A stretch of 64,000 bases of DNA, taken from positions 45,818,001 to 45,882,000 of the forward strand of contig NC_091046.1 of assembly GCF_963966145.1 (NCBI RefSeq), written 5' to 3'. The first letter of the stretch is position 1. Each line of letters begins with the position of its first letter. Made by a program: the position numbers and the translations under genes. This DNA is from Tenebrio molitor (lineage: Eukaryota; Arthropoda; Insecta; Coleoptera; Tenebrionidae). Below the pieces are notes generated by a model. The model saw nothing but the letters and a program-made list of their open reading frames with translations, was not told the origin of the DNA and did not search any database. Positions 26,801 through 37,306 of the stretch are shown one piece after another.

Positions 26801-29800
26801 AAATATCAAATGTCAGGCGGCGCAGTGATGTTGAGTCATTTCCAGTCGGGGCGGGGGTTCCCCCCATCACATTTAAAACGGGTGATTTAATTCCTCGCGG
26901 ATCGTCATATATTTTTTTAATTGCGGCGTCAGAGACACCAATGCGAAGAGACATATTTGCGCCATTCTGACAATTGCCCTGGATAAAATGTCCGAATCTA
27001 CATAACACAGGTTGGAACCTTGCCAACGTTAACAAATATCCCAGTCTTTTGCGGACATTATACTTGTCCCAACGGACTAGGATCATGTGGCGTCCAATAG
27101 ACCGAAACTTAAACAACTCCACTAAAAAACTTTCTAACAAAATATTCCCAAAATAGACGAGCATGGATCTCTTCCAGTACCTTCAGGAGATTTATGGCAG
27201 CGAAAGGGAGCCAGATTATCTAATCTTCCTGGCTCTGGTAGCAACACACGCCACTTCTTCTCAACATGGATCAGATCTAGACACTCCATCACCGTCAAGC
27301 GGAGTCTGGTTCGGATGACCAATGACCTTTACTGTTGTAACCGTGGACAAATTACCGGGTGCCATACCAGATCAGTTCGCAATTATCGTAATGGTCCTTC
27401 TGTCGCGGCCTCCCAAGAATGCGCTTCGGTTATGCGCCTCGCCTTCCGCCTCAGCTGCACATGTCGCTCTAGTGTAAAAATTAAAATTGGACGGTCCGTT
27501 GTCTGGACACGTCACGACTCAATTTACGATCCCACTCTTCACTTGACGCATCCGACAGATGTTCCCAGAACAGATTACCGAACAAAGACCAGATGATAAT
27601 GCAAGACGCATTAATTGTCGGGCGTGTATTTTTAGATCGCGACCCATTCCGGGCAATTATCCTGTATCAGAAGGTCCACTCTGTGTCGTCATTCCCGGCA
27701 CGTTCACCTCGTGCTGACCGTCGTAAAAGAGTGTCCCTCGAATTAATCAAGCGGCGGCGACGGGGTCCTTTTGTCCGGAGTCGGCACTAGAATGGACGCC
27801 CGGAGACGCGGATAAGAGGCGTCCCCGGAACGATTCTTCATTAGGCTTCGTTATCTCCGGGTCCGGACGGATTAACGGGAGAAAAGTAAAAAAACTCATT
27901 GGGCCGAGTGAAAACGCGGAGGACGACCCTGTTAAGTGCTGGCGCCGCTCCAGGGGTCCACGCTCGGACAAACATTCTTACACTTTACGAATTTATTTAA
28001 TAACTAATTAAAGCCGGTGCGTGTCCGAGTTCTGGCATGGCCGACCCTATCTAGAGTGTTTTATTTATAAATAAATGGCTCGGTTAGTGAACTTGGTGTT
28101 GCGGCCGGCGAAATCCGGGATTGTTGGCGCGGGCGAGCGTCGACGGTTCCGGAGCGTCAGCTCCGAGCTTTCCGGTGCGATTGTTTCTTGTTTGACAGTC
28201 GAGAGTTGAGCGGACGACGTCTTGGAAATATTTCATTATTACGCATTGCCATGCATAATACGCGATGGAATTAATTCAAACGGAGATGCTTGAGTGTGTC
28301 CGTAATGGCATAATGAATAGATTTCCACCCACGTCCGTTCGACCGTTTCTATAACGTCATTACTGTCATTAGTCATGACTGTTCGCTTCTTTTATGAACT
28401 GTTCGGTTCAATTGTTCATTAAACTGGGCATATGTTTCCCGTGACTCACATCGAAAAATCGCGATGCAAAGTATTGACACCGATCGTGGCGCGGATTAAG
28501 CGTCAGGCCGGTTATTGTAACCAAAATGCGGTAAAAACTGTTTGCATTTTTTTTTTAACCGAAAACAAATCCTGATACCTTCAGCGTACGATGATCGATG
28601 ACACAGAAATCCATGGACACGAACTTTGTTTTCACCGGAAGGGCTCACTTTGGAAACAAGAAAATGTAGTTCAATGAAGTTAGGATGCTCATTTGGTAAA
28701 CTTCAAGGGTAAATTTTATAACAAGTCTGTAGGGTCTGTTTGTACCCAGAGAACGGCAAAACTGAATTATCTCCAGACCTCTTGCCAATTCTTGTTGAAG
28801 AAAGCTCTTGTTGGCAATAATAAACAACGAAATAGAAAATTATCCAATAAATTCAAACGTAATTGTTTCGATTTTTCAGTGGCTGGGGTCTGCGATGACC
28901 CTAGATGGGTCGCGAGTATCAAATAAAACTTATTTTTTAGGCACCTTTAATGAAAATAGCAATTTCACGTACCTACAACCGGACGAAAAGTAAATTTCTC
29001 GTTTTGTTGTCAAGCTGATATTACATATAAAGAAGATTGTTAATACATATTTTTGTAATTTTTTAAATGATGCCTTCTGCATTGTAGTTCGTGAAGTCGC
29101 CTAAAAAATTTAATGTGTACCTCTGCCAAAAAGCGCCTGTTTTCAAGCCTCGGCTGCGCCTCGGCCAGAAAACTCAAACTCGGACCAAAAATATGCACTT
29201 TTGGCCTTGATACAAAAATAACTATGTATTTAATTATGTGACAAACACAATCGTCAGAAAGCAAGAATTGATTTTCAAGAAAAAATATGTCATTTATTAC
29301 TGATTCTTTTTTGGGTATTGGAACTGTTTTTCACTGCCGATTCTTTTGGAGGGACGTTAATAACGATGATGAAATTTGGTGAGGGTCAACAATGAGATCT
29401 GTCACATTTTGAATAAAATTTTATTGAGCGATTCAAACAGATACAACAAAACTTCCGTAAACAAAAACCTTTTGTTCCGCTTGTTTTATGGCCGGAGGCG
29501 TACACCGTCCACTTTCACTGTCCATTATTTACTCTATAACGGTGCACTAAGTCAATTTACAACAATCACTTTGTGAAAAAAATATTTTTGTAGAAATGCA
29601 CCAATTTACAAAACGAGCCACTCGATTTTTGTGGATTTTAATAGACAAAAGAGTAGTCCCATCAATTTTGTCTTAGTTGAAAAATTCACTGTATATTTGT
29701 TAAGACAAAGCAAACAGCAGAAGAGTATGGTGCTAATATTATATGAAAAAAATATGAAAGGAAAGATTCCAAATCGTCTGGGAGAAAAATATTGATTATT

Positions 29801-32766
29801 AGATTTTACAAATTGCCTTAGAATAAAGGGAAATCACAGGAATAACCGAAATTTTGAAATTGAGAAATTGCTAAAAATGTTCTAGCGTGAACGAAAGTAA
29901 AATTCTGGAATATTCTTCTTTATTATATTACATTACATATTCCAAACTTCAAAAACATTCCATAACTTTTCAAAAAATTCGGAAAATAAAATTGAAACTT
30001 GTACCAAAAATGAACGAGTATGAATTTCTTCAAAAGATTTACAAGTTAAATATTTTTTTTTGCAATTTCTTAATACAAATTCTTTTAAATATGGATTAGA
30101 TGTACTGATAACCCTTCATCCATCAAATCAAGCCTAGTTAGGTGACCAATGACCTTTACTGTTCTAAATGTCGACAAATGAACCACAACCATATTAGGCC
30201 ACTTTGCAATTATCCTAATGGTGCTTCCGTCGCGGCTTTGAATGCGCTTCGGTTACGAGCCTCGCCTTCCGCATCAGCTGCGCAACAAATACATCTTTAC
30301 TGCTAAAACAAGGTGTCCTTTCTCGACTGGACGTGATTATCTCACGCCACACTCGAAAAGTAACCGGCGAGCTGAAGCCATAAATATCGTTTCATTTGGA
30401 GAAGGAAAAAAAAAACATTTTGGACCTTATGCAAATCGAAACATTTCAAACAAACAAAAACTCGTTCCAAACGAATTCGTAAACTAAAACTGAGACTAAT
30501 CCTTCCAACCGTGTTGGTGAAATTTTCGACTGGGAACAAAGCGACGCATAAATCCTTCAGTGACAGGGACTAATTTAAAAACTACAGTCATTTATTAAAT
30601 CCGATTTTAATTCGTCTCGCGTTTTCGCAATTTTTTAAAACACCATCGCCTTGATTTAGTCGCTTCAAAACGCGAAAACGTCGACTTAATCAAGACGACA
30701 TTAATTGCGAAAATGGACACCGAGGAAATCCCGCGCCCCAAAACGCAACCTTCCCCCTTGGCAAATCCGAAAACTTCCAGTCGATAAAGTTTTAATTGTC
30801 AGGCAAAAAAAACCAACGAAAGTTTCCCTTTTTCAGTTGAAGTAATTTACTGTGTTCACTCCCACTTTCATAAACACTCGACCCGCTTAAAAACTCCTCG
30901 TCCTGGATGCAGATCCCCTCGCCTTGTTGCAACGAAAGTTGTCGCCAGTTAAAAATAGAACGTTCACTTTATCCAGTGGAATTTGTTTTCGTCCAGTTTC
31001 ACCTTTGTAATTTGACGTCGATATGTTGTGATTGGGCGATGACGCTTCGTGTCATCACCGCCAACGTCACGTCAATTAATGCACGATAGTCGCTTCGATA
31101 AATGTGTGAACGAATAACACGAAATTAATGTCCTGGCGGGGCGTCCTTCGCGTCTAAAAAAATCACAACCTTGGCCTAGCGCGGACGCGGTTGCCGTACC
31201 AAATTTTTCTGAAGGAATTTTTCGCCAAATCAGAAAGACAAGTGGCAATGATAACAGACAATGCTATCGATTGTGACCGAACATTTAAATCATGTTACCT
31301 TCGTTGCCGCCGTCACAATGACGTGGCATTGTACGCGTCACTCATTTTCATTATGCATGTCCCAATAGAACTCCTGTTTACCAAATTAAACCATTCATAC
31401 TTTATTGGATGGTGGGAGATTACCACAAATCGGTCAATAAACTGGAACACCCAAATTGAACGGGTTCTCGGGTTCAAATCGACATTTTTCGAAATTTAAA
31501 AATTACAGATTTTGGATTTTCTCATGGGCCATGCGACCAATATCGTCATTCGTGACGTTAGTTTCGTCTCTCTCACGTCTATTTGCAAGCATTAGAATTT
31601 TAAAGTAGTCAACGCTGTCAGTTATCGCTCCGCCGCATATATTTCCAAGGTCACAGCCCATGAGAGAATCCAACACCTCTACTGTGGCAACCGTGTCGTG
31701 TTGGCTCGCACGGTATCCTGTTAACAAGAGGGATCAACCCTTGAGGAAGGGATCCGCAACAGGTTCGGACACGACCGGTTCAACTTGTCAGGTTTAATAA
31801 AGGACTTGATCCTGCGACTTGATTTTCGCAAACACGGCGGACGAGATAACGGAACAATCGGTAAAATTTTATTAACAACATATTTGATGAGATAAAGTCT
31901 AATGAAAAATGTTATCGAATTAGAAATCAGTACAGAGGTGACAGACCTTTGATAACAATTCGATTCATCACCAAAAAAAAAATTGATTGTCGCAACTGCA
32001 ACGTTCTTTTGCTGACAAACAATGAACGTTTCTGCAACCGCATCATTTGCGCAATTGCAAAGAACCGACCTTTGGTCGCCGTCGACTGTCGATAGATGCA
32101 CACTGCTGCAATTTATCGAGTGGTTGCAGCGACACTTGCATTTTGCACGATCTGGAAAAATTTCGAGGCTTCGGAGTCGTTACCGTGAAAACAGTCCATG
32201 TCGGAAATTAATAACGCAGGAAATGGGTTGCGCATTTCCTGCTATTAAAGTGTCAACGTCGGTGTAATCTTCGCCGTGTTGACCCCGACCGATCGTGCAT
32301 TTTCGCGAGATGAAAAACATCTTCGAGGTTCGAACCAATCGGATAATGGGTGCGATAATGCGTCCGATTTGAAAAATGCTCTTCAGATCTCGGCGGGTTT
32401 AAAGAGGGAGAATTGGTTCGGTGGGGTCCCGATAAAACAAGCTTTTCACTCAAACGGTTATCCGTCACAAACGGAAAAAACACTACAAAGTTTTTCCATC
32501 GCTCCCGTTTCGTCCTCCCGATCGGGATTCTCTCACAAAACACTCAATTAATCACCGGAAAGTTTCCCGTCTGGGAAACGCGACGAACCAATTAATTCCG
32601 CATCGAAAGCTCCCCGTCCAATTTCGTCAAGTCGCAATTTTTCAAAATTATTTTTTAAGCGATCGCACTCGATTACTCAATACTTACATAACCGTCCGAA
32701 GGAATGTGACAGTCTTTTCCTGAGCTTTTGCATCCGTGACAAGGCCCCGCTCTTCTTCTCCCGCAT
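3847..32766 (-). CDS. Eip63E: PFTAIRE cyclin-dependent kinase, Eip63E/CDK14 type (gene span, eight coding exons)
   Basis: This is a membrane-associated cyclin-Y-dependent Ser/Thr kinase. CDK14-family members act in Wnt co-receptor phosphorylation, and fly Eip63E is an ecdysone-induced developmental gene. Coding exons in transcription order are 32766-32688 or 22660-22588 (alternative starts), 14330-14202, 5823-5627, 5106-5015, 4952-4778, 4665-4264, 4216-3964 and 3911-3847. All junctions are GT-AG and phases match, giving 463 or 461 aa; human CDK14 is about 469. In the longer isoform the glycine loop GEGSYATV starts at residue 153, the ATP lysine is K175 (VALKE), the diagnostic PFTAIRE helix is 186-192, HRDVKPQN has catalytic D267, and DFG starts at D285. 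The T-loop SHTYSHEVVTLWYRPP is clearly CDK14-like. HRDV replaces the usual HRDL, a mild change. The kinase exons lie within 2 kb, while the 5' introns are 8-18 kb and full of repeats. The ecdysone-related symbol comes from the fly orthologue; no ecdysone site was identified here. Confidence 0.92.
4711..4750. repeat. Perfect inverted repeat (18-bp arms, 4-nt loop) in an Eip63E intron
   Basis: The left arm begins TCGAGTCGCGGATCCGCG (4711-4728), then AATC, then the exact reverse complement (4733-4750). It takes up over a third of the 112-bp intron between the exons at 4778 and 4665. It could fold into a very stable GC-rich hairpin in the pre-mRNA. Confidence 0.9.
5824..6880. other. Eip63E intron, no feature recognised
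   Basis: This is intronic sequence just upstream of the exon at 5823. I see no conserved exon or clear repeat. Confidence 0.5.
6890..8345 (+). mobile_element. Decayed non-LTR retrotransposon: ORF1 plus endonuclease region
   Basis: A strikingly purine-rich plus strand holds broken reading frames typical of a LINE. An ORF1-like coiled-coil and RNA-binding stretch is readable in pieces: MDREIKT near 7018, KNNVILTG near 7220, then VKEAFKINKDKMMLAK at about 7334-7380, and GYRKIQINGEWFIWDEK at about 7557-7607. Downstream pieces look like an apurinic-type endonuclease: an NGSIGERGARNWEEE segment near 7990, LMEWIEENGWEVLN near 8090, and VIDYGIVNEEAWERVEELRI near 8190, ending in a damaged form of the SDH catalytic motif near 8270. 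Several frameshifts and stops divide them. No reverse-transcriptase part follows, so the copy is truncated. It sits inside an Eip63E intron, antisense to the gene. Recognition is from motif reading only. Confidence 0.65.
8346..9860. other. Eip63E intron, no feature recognised
   Basis: Mixed AT-rich and CpG-containing intronic sequence. No exon with flanking splice sites and no repeat family was recognised. Confidence 0.4.
10110..11070. repeat. Imperfect tandem satellite, unit about 175 bp, about five copies
   Basis: A recurring block (AATGCATTTGGTAAAGAGG, then an AGAAGAATC run, then AAGGATTTCAcTTCAGACGAAG, then TTAGGATATCTTG) can be followed through the region. The AATGCATTTGG landmark falls near 10208, 10385, 10570 and 10740, with weaker copies near 10893 and 11020, so the spacing is about 170-185 bp. 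Units differ by substitutions and small indels. An 85-residue minus-strand ORF (10119-9862) abuts the array and was not recognised. Confidence 0.8.
11071..12515. other. Eip63E intron, no feature recognised
   Basis: AT-rich and CpG-rich patches alternate. Open frames here lack splice context and protein-like motifs. Confidence 0.4.
12560..12690 (-). mobile_element. Reverse-transcriptase fragment of a non-LTR retrotransposon
   Basis: The minus strand reads GVPQRATIGPLLFYIFIGDT from 12690, matching the canonical RT segment GVPQGSVLGPLLFNIFINDL. About 26 codons later, in another frame, comes FDDILI, resembling the YADD catalytic box at roughly the right spacing. The copy is short, frameshifted and dead. 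It is antisense to the LINE remnant at 6.9-8.3 kb, so they are probably separate insertions. Confidence 0.6.
12691..14201. other. Eip63E intron, no feature recognised
   Basis: No coding exon or repeat was recognised. A CpG-rich stretch near 13.6-14.05 kb has no ORF with splice support. Confidence 0.4.
14202..14330 (-). CDS. Eip63E: Eip63E-like kinase, shared second coding exon
   Basis: This 129-nt exon lies between a TTGCAG acceptor and a GTGAGT donor, and reads VSKEDSEDHNHGKLPYNGYS and on to GKGDIRY. It takes two bases from the left of its frame and leaves one G at the end, which joins the AA at the start of the exon at 5823 to give Glu. The acidic, polar composition suits the disordered N-terminal region of CDK14-type kinases. 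Both candidate first exons splice into it in phase. Confidence 0.8.
14358..14446. repeat. Three tandem units each carrying a short inverted repeat
   Basis: Three units of about 30 bp follow each other: CGACCATCCTGTGAACGGTCG, CGACCGTTCCTTGAACGGTCG and CGACCGTTCCTTAAACGGTCG, separated by short AAAC-type spacers. Each can fold into a small hairpin (CGACCGTT/AACGGTCG). The array begins about 28 bp upstream, in transcription order, of the splice acceptor of the exon at 14330. Confidence 0.85.
14460..15840. other. Eip63E intron, no feature recognised
   Basis: CpG-rich sequence with several chance ORFs on both strands. No splice-bounded exon was found. Confidence 0.35.
15880..17160. repeat. GA-rich degenerate repeat block with a higher-order period near 0.5 kb
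   Basis: The plus strand is built from variants of short words such as GAGATACAGGGAGATCC. On top of this, long segments recur. CCAGAGGAGATACAAGGAGA is at 16182 and 16707. GGGAAGATATCCTA is at 16136 and 16682. The run ending GGAGTGATCCAGGGGAGAC is at 16401 and 16879. GGATACAGGGACATCCGTAA and GAGGAGGTATTCTACTGTGG near 16480 and 16558 recur near 17090 and 17139. Spacings of 478-606 bp show indels between units. The 321-codon minus-strand open frame across it is a by-product of the repeat. Confidence 0.85.
17161..19587. other. Eip63E intron, no feature recognised
   Basis: Unique-looking intronic DNA. Open frames of up to about 150 codons lack splice sites and recognisable motifs. Confidence 0.35.
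19588..19767. mobile_element. MITE, copy A (180 bp, long terminal inverted repeats)
   Basis: The left end begins GTACTGTTTTCTCAATTTGG. The right end, reverse-complemented, begins GTACTGTTTTCTGGAAATCG, and the two continue to match over about 40 bp with scattered differences (GTTGTAG..CGTAA..TTTTAT). The internal part (AAAGATCTTGCGGGGTTTAT; CCCGTTAATCGCTCATAATA) is shared with a second copy at 49.7 kb. No transposase is encoded, so it is non-autonomous. Confidence 0.8.
19768..22587. other. Eip63E intron, no feature recognised
   Basis: Mixed AT- and CpG-rich intronic sequence just downstream, in transcription order, of the proximal first exon. No further exon was recognised. Confidence 0.35.
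22588..22660 (-). CDS. Eip63E: Eip63E-like kinase, proximal alternative first coding exon
   Basis: An ATG at 22660-22658 opens 24 codons (MSDPAVAKSNLEGKGNLALL and so on), then a GTAAGT donor. The exon ends in phase 1 with a lone T, exactly like the distal exon at 32.7 kb. Both therefore fit the same downstream exon at 14330. No acceptor is seen just upstream, so this looks like a true first exon with its own promoter, in a locally CpG-rich stretch. It does not resemble the CDK14 N-terminus, so assignment rests on position, strand, start and phase. Confidence 0.65.
22661..26900. other. Eip63E distal intron and promoter-proximal flank, no feature recognised
   Basis: Upstream of the proximal first exon lies moderately CpG-rich DNA that presumably contains its promoter. 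I could not pinpoint a TATA box or initiator. Many short arginine-rich ORFs are composition artefacts. Confidence 0.35.
27240..27465. repeat. Diverged interspersed repeat, copy 1
   Basis: The segment containing GACCAATGACCTTTACTGTT (27316 onward), GCAATTATCGTAATGGTCCT and GAATGCGCTTCGGTTATGCG followed by CTCGCCTTCCGC recurs near 30.06-30.29 kb in the same orientation with many substitutions. Upstream parts (TGGATCAGATCTA versus TGGATTAGATGTA) also correspond. No protein family was recognised. Confidence 0.7.
28600..30060. other. AT-rich intronic stretch, no gene seen
   Basis: Low-complexity AT-rich DNA with short chance ORFs. No repeats were matched inside the window. Confidence 0.4.
30060..30292. 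repeat. Diverged interspersed repeat, copy 2
   Basis: Partner of the copy at 27.24-27.47 kb. Matching landmarks are GACCAATGACCTTTACTGTT at about 30144, GCAATTATCCTAATGGTGCT, and GAATGCGCTTCGGTTACGAG followed by CTCGCCTTCCGC. The two copies are 2.8 kb apart in direct orientation, so this is either a small family or an old segmental duplication. Confidence 0.7.
30293..32687. other. Eip63E intron, no feature recognised
   Basis: No exon or repeat was identified between the diverged repeat and the distal first coding exon. Confidence 0.35.
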
Positions 32767-32792
32767 CGTGACCCCCGTCGGCAGTCCGATTC
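32688..32792 (-). CDS. Eip63E: Eip63E-like kinase, distal alternative first coding exon
   Basis: The exon has a strong polypyrimidine-CAG acceptor at its 5' end and a GTAAGT donor, so at least one upstream, probably non-coding, exon must exist. An ATG at 32766-32764 opens a frame containing QKLRKRLSHSFGRL. This matches the KMKKLRRTLSESFSRI-type N-terminus of CDK14, the strongest evidence for assigning this far-off exon to the kinase. The frame is open through the whole exon, so coding could begin further upstream. It ends in phase 1 (a lone T), which joins the CG of the exon at 14330 to make a Ser codon. Confidence 0.85.
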
Positions 32793-33266
32793 CTGCAACG
32801 TAGACAAAAATAAACCACACGTGCACACGCGAAACAACAACAAACACTTGGAGTGGGGGGAGAAAATCGACCACCCCTCGCAGGAAGAAAAAATCGGATG
32901 TGCCGTTTCGACGCTGTAAAACGCGAGTTCCTGCGAGCTGATGGTTTATTTATTTGGCGCTTCTTGGGGGGGAAATCATTAAGCGGGAAAAGATGCCTCG
33001 ACTCAAACTTTTAGATTTGTTTCGCTTCCGCGTTGCAGCGGAGCTTTGAAATTCGATAGGTGCTTCTTTGGCGGTTAACGGGCTTTGTTGCATCATGGAG
33101 ATGATGGAAAAGTCTCCAAACAAGTAGCTTTGCATGTTTATACATAATAACGGCATAATAAGTGGAGTGTGTTTTTGTTGTTTTAACATAGTCCCGTATT
33201 AAATATAATATCCTTGTTAAGGGACAGGAATTCGTTTACAAACTAGAGCACTTCGTGTTCTTGTTT

Positions 33267-33793
33267 ACTCTATTAAAACACAACCAGGAAAAAATTACAA
33301 AAACATTCGATTTATTTGGAAACAGTTTCAAGAGATTTAATCTAGTGACAACAAGATATCGTATTATTCAACGAGTGTGACTACTACCCGCGAGTCCGAT
33401 TGAGTAATAGCCATTACACGCGCGTAAACATGATTCTTTTTCAACGACGCACAAATTTCATCATTTTCACAATAAAAATCTTGAATTTTGAAAACAGATA
33501 AGAAATTTACGACTAACACCATAAAAAACACTCTATTAAAACACAACCAGGAAAAAATTACAAAAACATTCGATTTATTTGGAAACAGTTTCAAGAGATT
33601 TAATCTAGTGACAACAAGATATCGTATTATTCAACGAGTGTGACTACTACCCGCGAGTCCGATTGAGTAATAGCCATTACACGCGCGTAAACATGATTCT
33701 TTTTCAACGACGCACAAATTTCATCATTTTCACAATAAAAATCTTGAATTTTGAAAACAGATAAGAAATTTACGACTAACACCATAAAAAACA
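33267..33793. repeat. Exact 263-bp tandem duplication (two copies)
   Basis: The unit starting ACTCTATTAAAACACAACC at 33267 is repeated from 33530 with a period of 263 bp and no difference that I can see. Minus-strand ORFs in the two copies share an identical 55-residue stretch (FFMVLVVNFLSVFKIQDFYC and on), offset by exactly 263 bp. Perfect identity means either a very recent duplication or an assembly artefact. Confidence 0.93.
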
Positions 33794-36700
33794 ACAGAAA
33801 TTCATAAAAACTAAATGTTATCATTGCTATTATCAAAATCTACAACTACATATTTGGAAGAAGTTTAAAAACCTAACATCGCTGGTCGATCAATGAAATT
33901 TTTATAACAATAATATGTAAAATGTAATAATAAATAAAAAATGATTATTAATGATTATCTATAGGTACTATAGAATCAGTTAGTTAGAAAATAGAAATCG
34001 CAATTGTTGTTACAAAATCACTGGAGCAAGTAATGTAGAAACCATATTGCCTGCCAGATCATCAAAATAAATACTTTGGAGAAAACATTTGTTCACAATT
34101 CCAAAGATATTTGCCAAGATCAATCAACACCTACAAGCTAATTTGTGTTGATTTGTGAGTAAACCATTATAAAATTGGCATTTCAACAAGATGAAGCAAC
34201 ACCACACGACTCCAACTCGTTGAAATTCCTACAAGTCGTCATATTAATTTGAATTGAATGAAGTGCGCTCAAAACTATTTCCATTGTGCTCAACTTGCAT
34301 TTTCCATTCTTCCGTCGATCATTATCTTAATTGCTTGTTTATGCTCCCAATGCTCGCGTTCACCTTTCATACCCGTAAAACTTCTGAATCATATTTGGTC
34401 GTACTACAATTTGAATCCGTCCCGTTTCTCCGTTTACCTTATTTCGCCTAAATCGTATCACCTGCCAGACAGTTTTTTTTCCTTCAATTTCGAGCTGTTA
34501 ACCTTGCTTTCGTCTCACCACCGCAGAGCGAAATCAGCGCTCCGCTTCTCTAAATCGTCTCCTACACTCCATTACCGTCGTCGCTTTCCGACCAGGAGAG
34601 CTTTATAATGCAATTAAAGAGGACGATCAAACCCTCTCGCAGCAGACATTTTGTAATGGCGACGGCTCCCAATTCCTCCGTCGAGATCGTCGATAACCGT
34701 CCGCATTGTTGTCGTGCCGTTTCGCAACGCCAAAGAAGTTAATTAAATCTGGAAAAACAGACGGTTCGAGTCGAGACGTGTGCGCCCACCTGTTATTATC
34801 GGCGAAAACACGCCGGCCCACGGCGATGGTTTCGATAAGTTGCAGCTTGCAGCGACCGACTGAGTAATGGTGTTACTGGATATTTGGGTTAAGTCTCCGT
34901 TTGGTGTGACGCGTCCGTACGATTGCACCTTCGTGTGTAGACATCGCTTTAATTTGGAAAGTGTGCAAGGAGAGAATTTCGAGCGGGCCGGATTCACGCC
35001 GCCTCACGTGAAAAGAGCGGTCCCGCCTTCTTCCGCTGTCAACAGCGGAAACTACTCAGCTGGTGTCTAGCCAGCAGCATCAACACAGTAGTGCAACTAG
35101 ACTGGGGCAAGTTTTCGGAAGCTCCTGGAGCTTCGGGTTTCCGCTCTGGCGCGATGGAGCACCGAACGGGGCGGAGCCTCGGAGCCAACTCGACGGTCTC
35201 GGTCAACCAAACGCGCAGCGGAGGCGCCTTTGTCACGTGCGAAATCACACATTTCGGGCGCCATAAACCGTCCAATATAACCCAGCGAACAACAAAACAA
35301 ACGGCGCGCTATTTGCACCGTCCCAATAAATAAAATTATGATAATATTTATTTTTGCCCGTTAATGCGGTCGCGCCGCACGCAATCTGCATCCCAAGGTG
35401 AACGTTTTCGTCGCCGTTCACCGGTCGGTCGGTCGGTTCGCGGGGTTCATTCATTTTCGTTCTCAGCCTTGACTTTTACGGAGCAGAGGCCGAAACGACC
35501 TTTTCCTTAAAGACAATGAAGACAATTGTCCACATGTGGCCCGGATCGGCTCGATAAATCCCGCGGCGGGAACGAAGGAGGTCGCGGAACGATCCTCCAA
35601 CTGGGTTAGGACGTGACGGAACGGCCGTTTGTCTTCGTGCCGTCTGGCAAAAAACAAAACCGAAGCGGAGGACGTTGCACGGACGGCAACGTCGATTAAT
35701 TGCCAGTTCATCTGTGACGGCTAAAATGTTGTTACCGAACCGGCATTAACTCGTCTTTTGTTGCACGGTCGAGCGCGAAACTGAAACGCGCTTGCGGAAA
35801 TACCGCGCGCCGAAAACCCACCGCGAGGGGGGTGGCGGCGACGGGGGCCGGGGCAAAAATAGAATCGGGCCCGGAAGGACACCGCCGCCGAGGGAAGGCG
35901 GCACAGGCGGAACCAGCAGAGCCAAAGGAGAACGAGGACTGTTCAAACAAGACAAAGAAATACAAAGAGTCGGCAGCGGAATCGTGTTGTCGTCTGTCAT
36001 CTAAAGGCAATATTTGCAACGTGAGACGTAAACCGACCACGTCCGCCACGTTCTAAACGTGGTCGATTCGAGAGTTTGGTGTCGATTTTCTTTCGCGTTT
36101 GCAAATTTTTGATCTGGAACGGACGTGGGACGCTGAAATACGAGGTGTTCTGCCCACGACAAGTGAAGGGACCCGTGATCACTCAATACTTTCCCTATCA
36201 CCTGTTCCTTGTCATTTTTTGATCCACTTTTCGCGTCCTCACGCTGTTTACCATCGACAAATCTCGTAAAAACGTCACGCTGCGATTTCCTCATCGACAC
36301 AAACAACATCACGCAAACATCAGCAGACCTCCGTTGTTAATCCGTTTTCTTGCTGCGAAAAGATCTCCTTTCGGGCTCCGTTCGAGGGGTCCCAACCTGC
36401 GTACAAAAGAAAACCTCGTTTTTCCGCGTCCACTGTCGAGACCCTCGCAATTTCCACTCTGCACTACGAGATTGGGAGCAATCCTCGTGGAACTAATTCC
36501 CATTTGCGAAACCTTTATTGGCTGCAATTCTAAACAGCTCCCTCCAGCACAACAATCCTTCGACGAGTCGCATCAACTCGCTAATTCAATTTGTATGTAC
36601 ACACATGCACACCGACATCGTTCATCGACTGACTAACAAACCGTTGTCGATTTTTAACTCCATTCGGTCCGGATTTTCCACCGGAAGAGTGACAGCTGCT

Positions 36701-37306
36701 GTCATAATAATCCCCGGAGAGACGAAGCGATTCGAACTGGTGTTGCAGGATTTATCATAAAATTCAAATTAGAAATTGATTGAAAAATGGGAATCGCGCT
36801 CTTTGACTCCGCTCCGGAATCGAGAGGACGTCTCTGTCATTCGGATTTTCCACTCCGGTTGATTAATCGACGAACAGTGAATGAAAAAAAAAAAAACTCT
36901 TGCATGCACATCAATTACTGGGGCTGATTAAAAAAGCCATGAATTCCTTTCGGTCGTCGGAAGTGGCGTGATCCATCAATTTCCCGCCCCGCAAAAATAC
37001 GAATGTTTGCATTTTCCATTTCCTGAAGTCCCCATCCCCCTCGCCTGGGGAAGGTATCGTTCAACGTCCGAAAGCCGACGCTCGTCGCCTATCAATCATC
37101 TTATCAAAAAATTTCCACTCGCAAAGAGACAGAATCCCCCTCGCGTCGAAAAATCCTTCGGAATTTGGAAACGCGCTCTCGTCCAATTGCGTTAATCATC
37201 ATCGGCGTGATTGTCCGTTTTTTCGGGGTGGTTCCAGTCTGGCGGATGTTGACACAACTGTATTCATTTAGTAAACACAACACGCAACGTCGACTCGACG
37301 TCCCGT
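33794..37306. other. Upstream flank of the Eip63E-like gene, no gene recognised
   Basis: AT-rich sequence up to about 34.9 kb, then a CpG-rich patch at 34.98-36.0 kb that could be a promoter. Open frames there run on both strands and in several phases, which suggests composition rather than coding. Confidence 0.35.
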
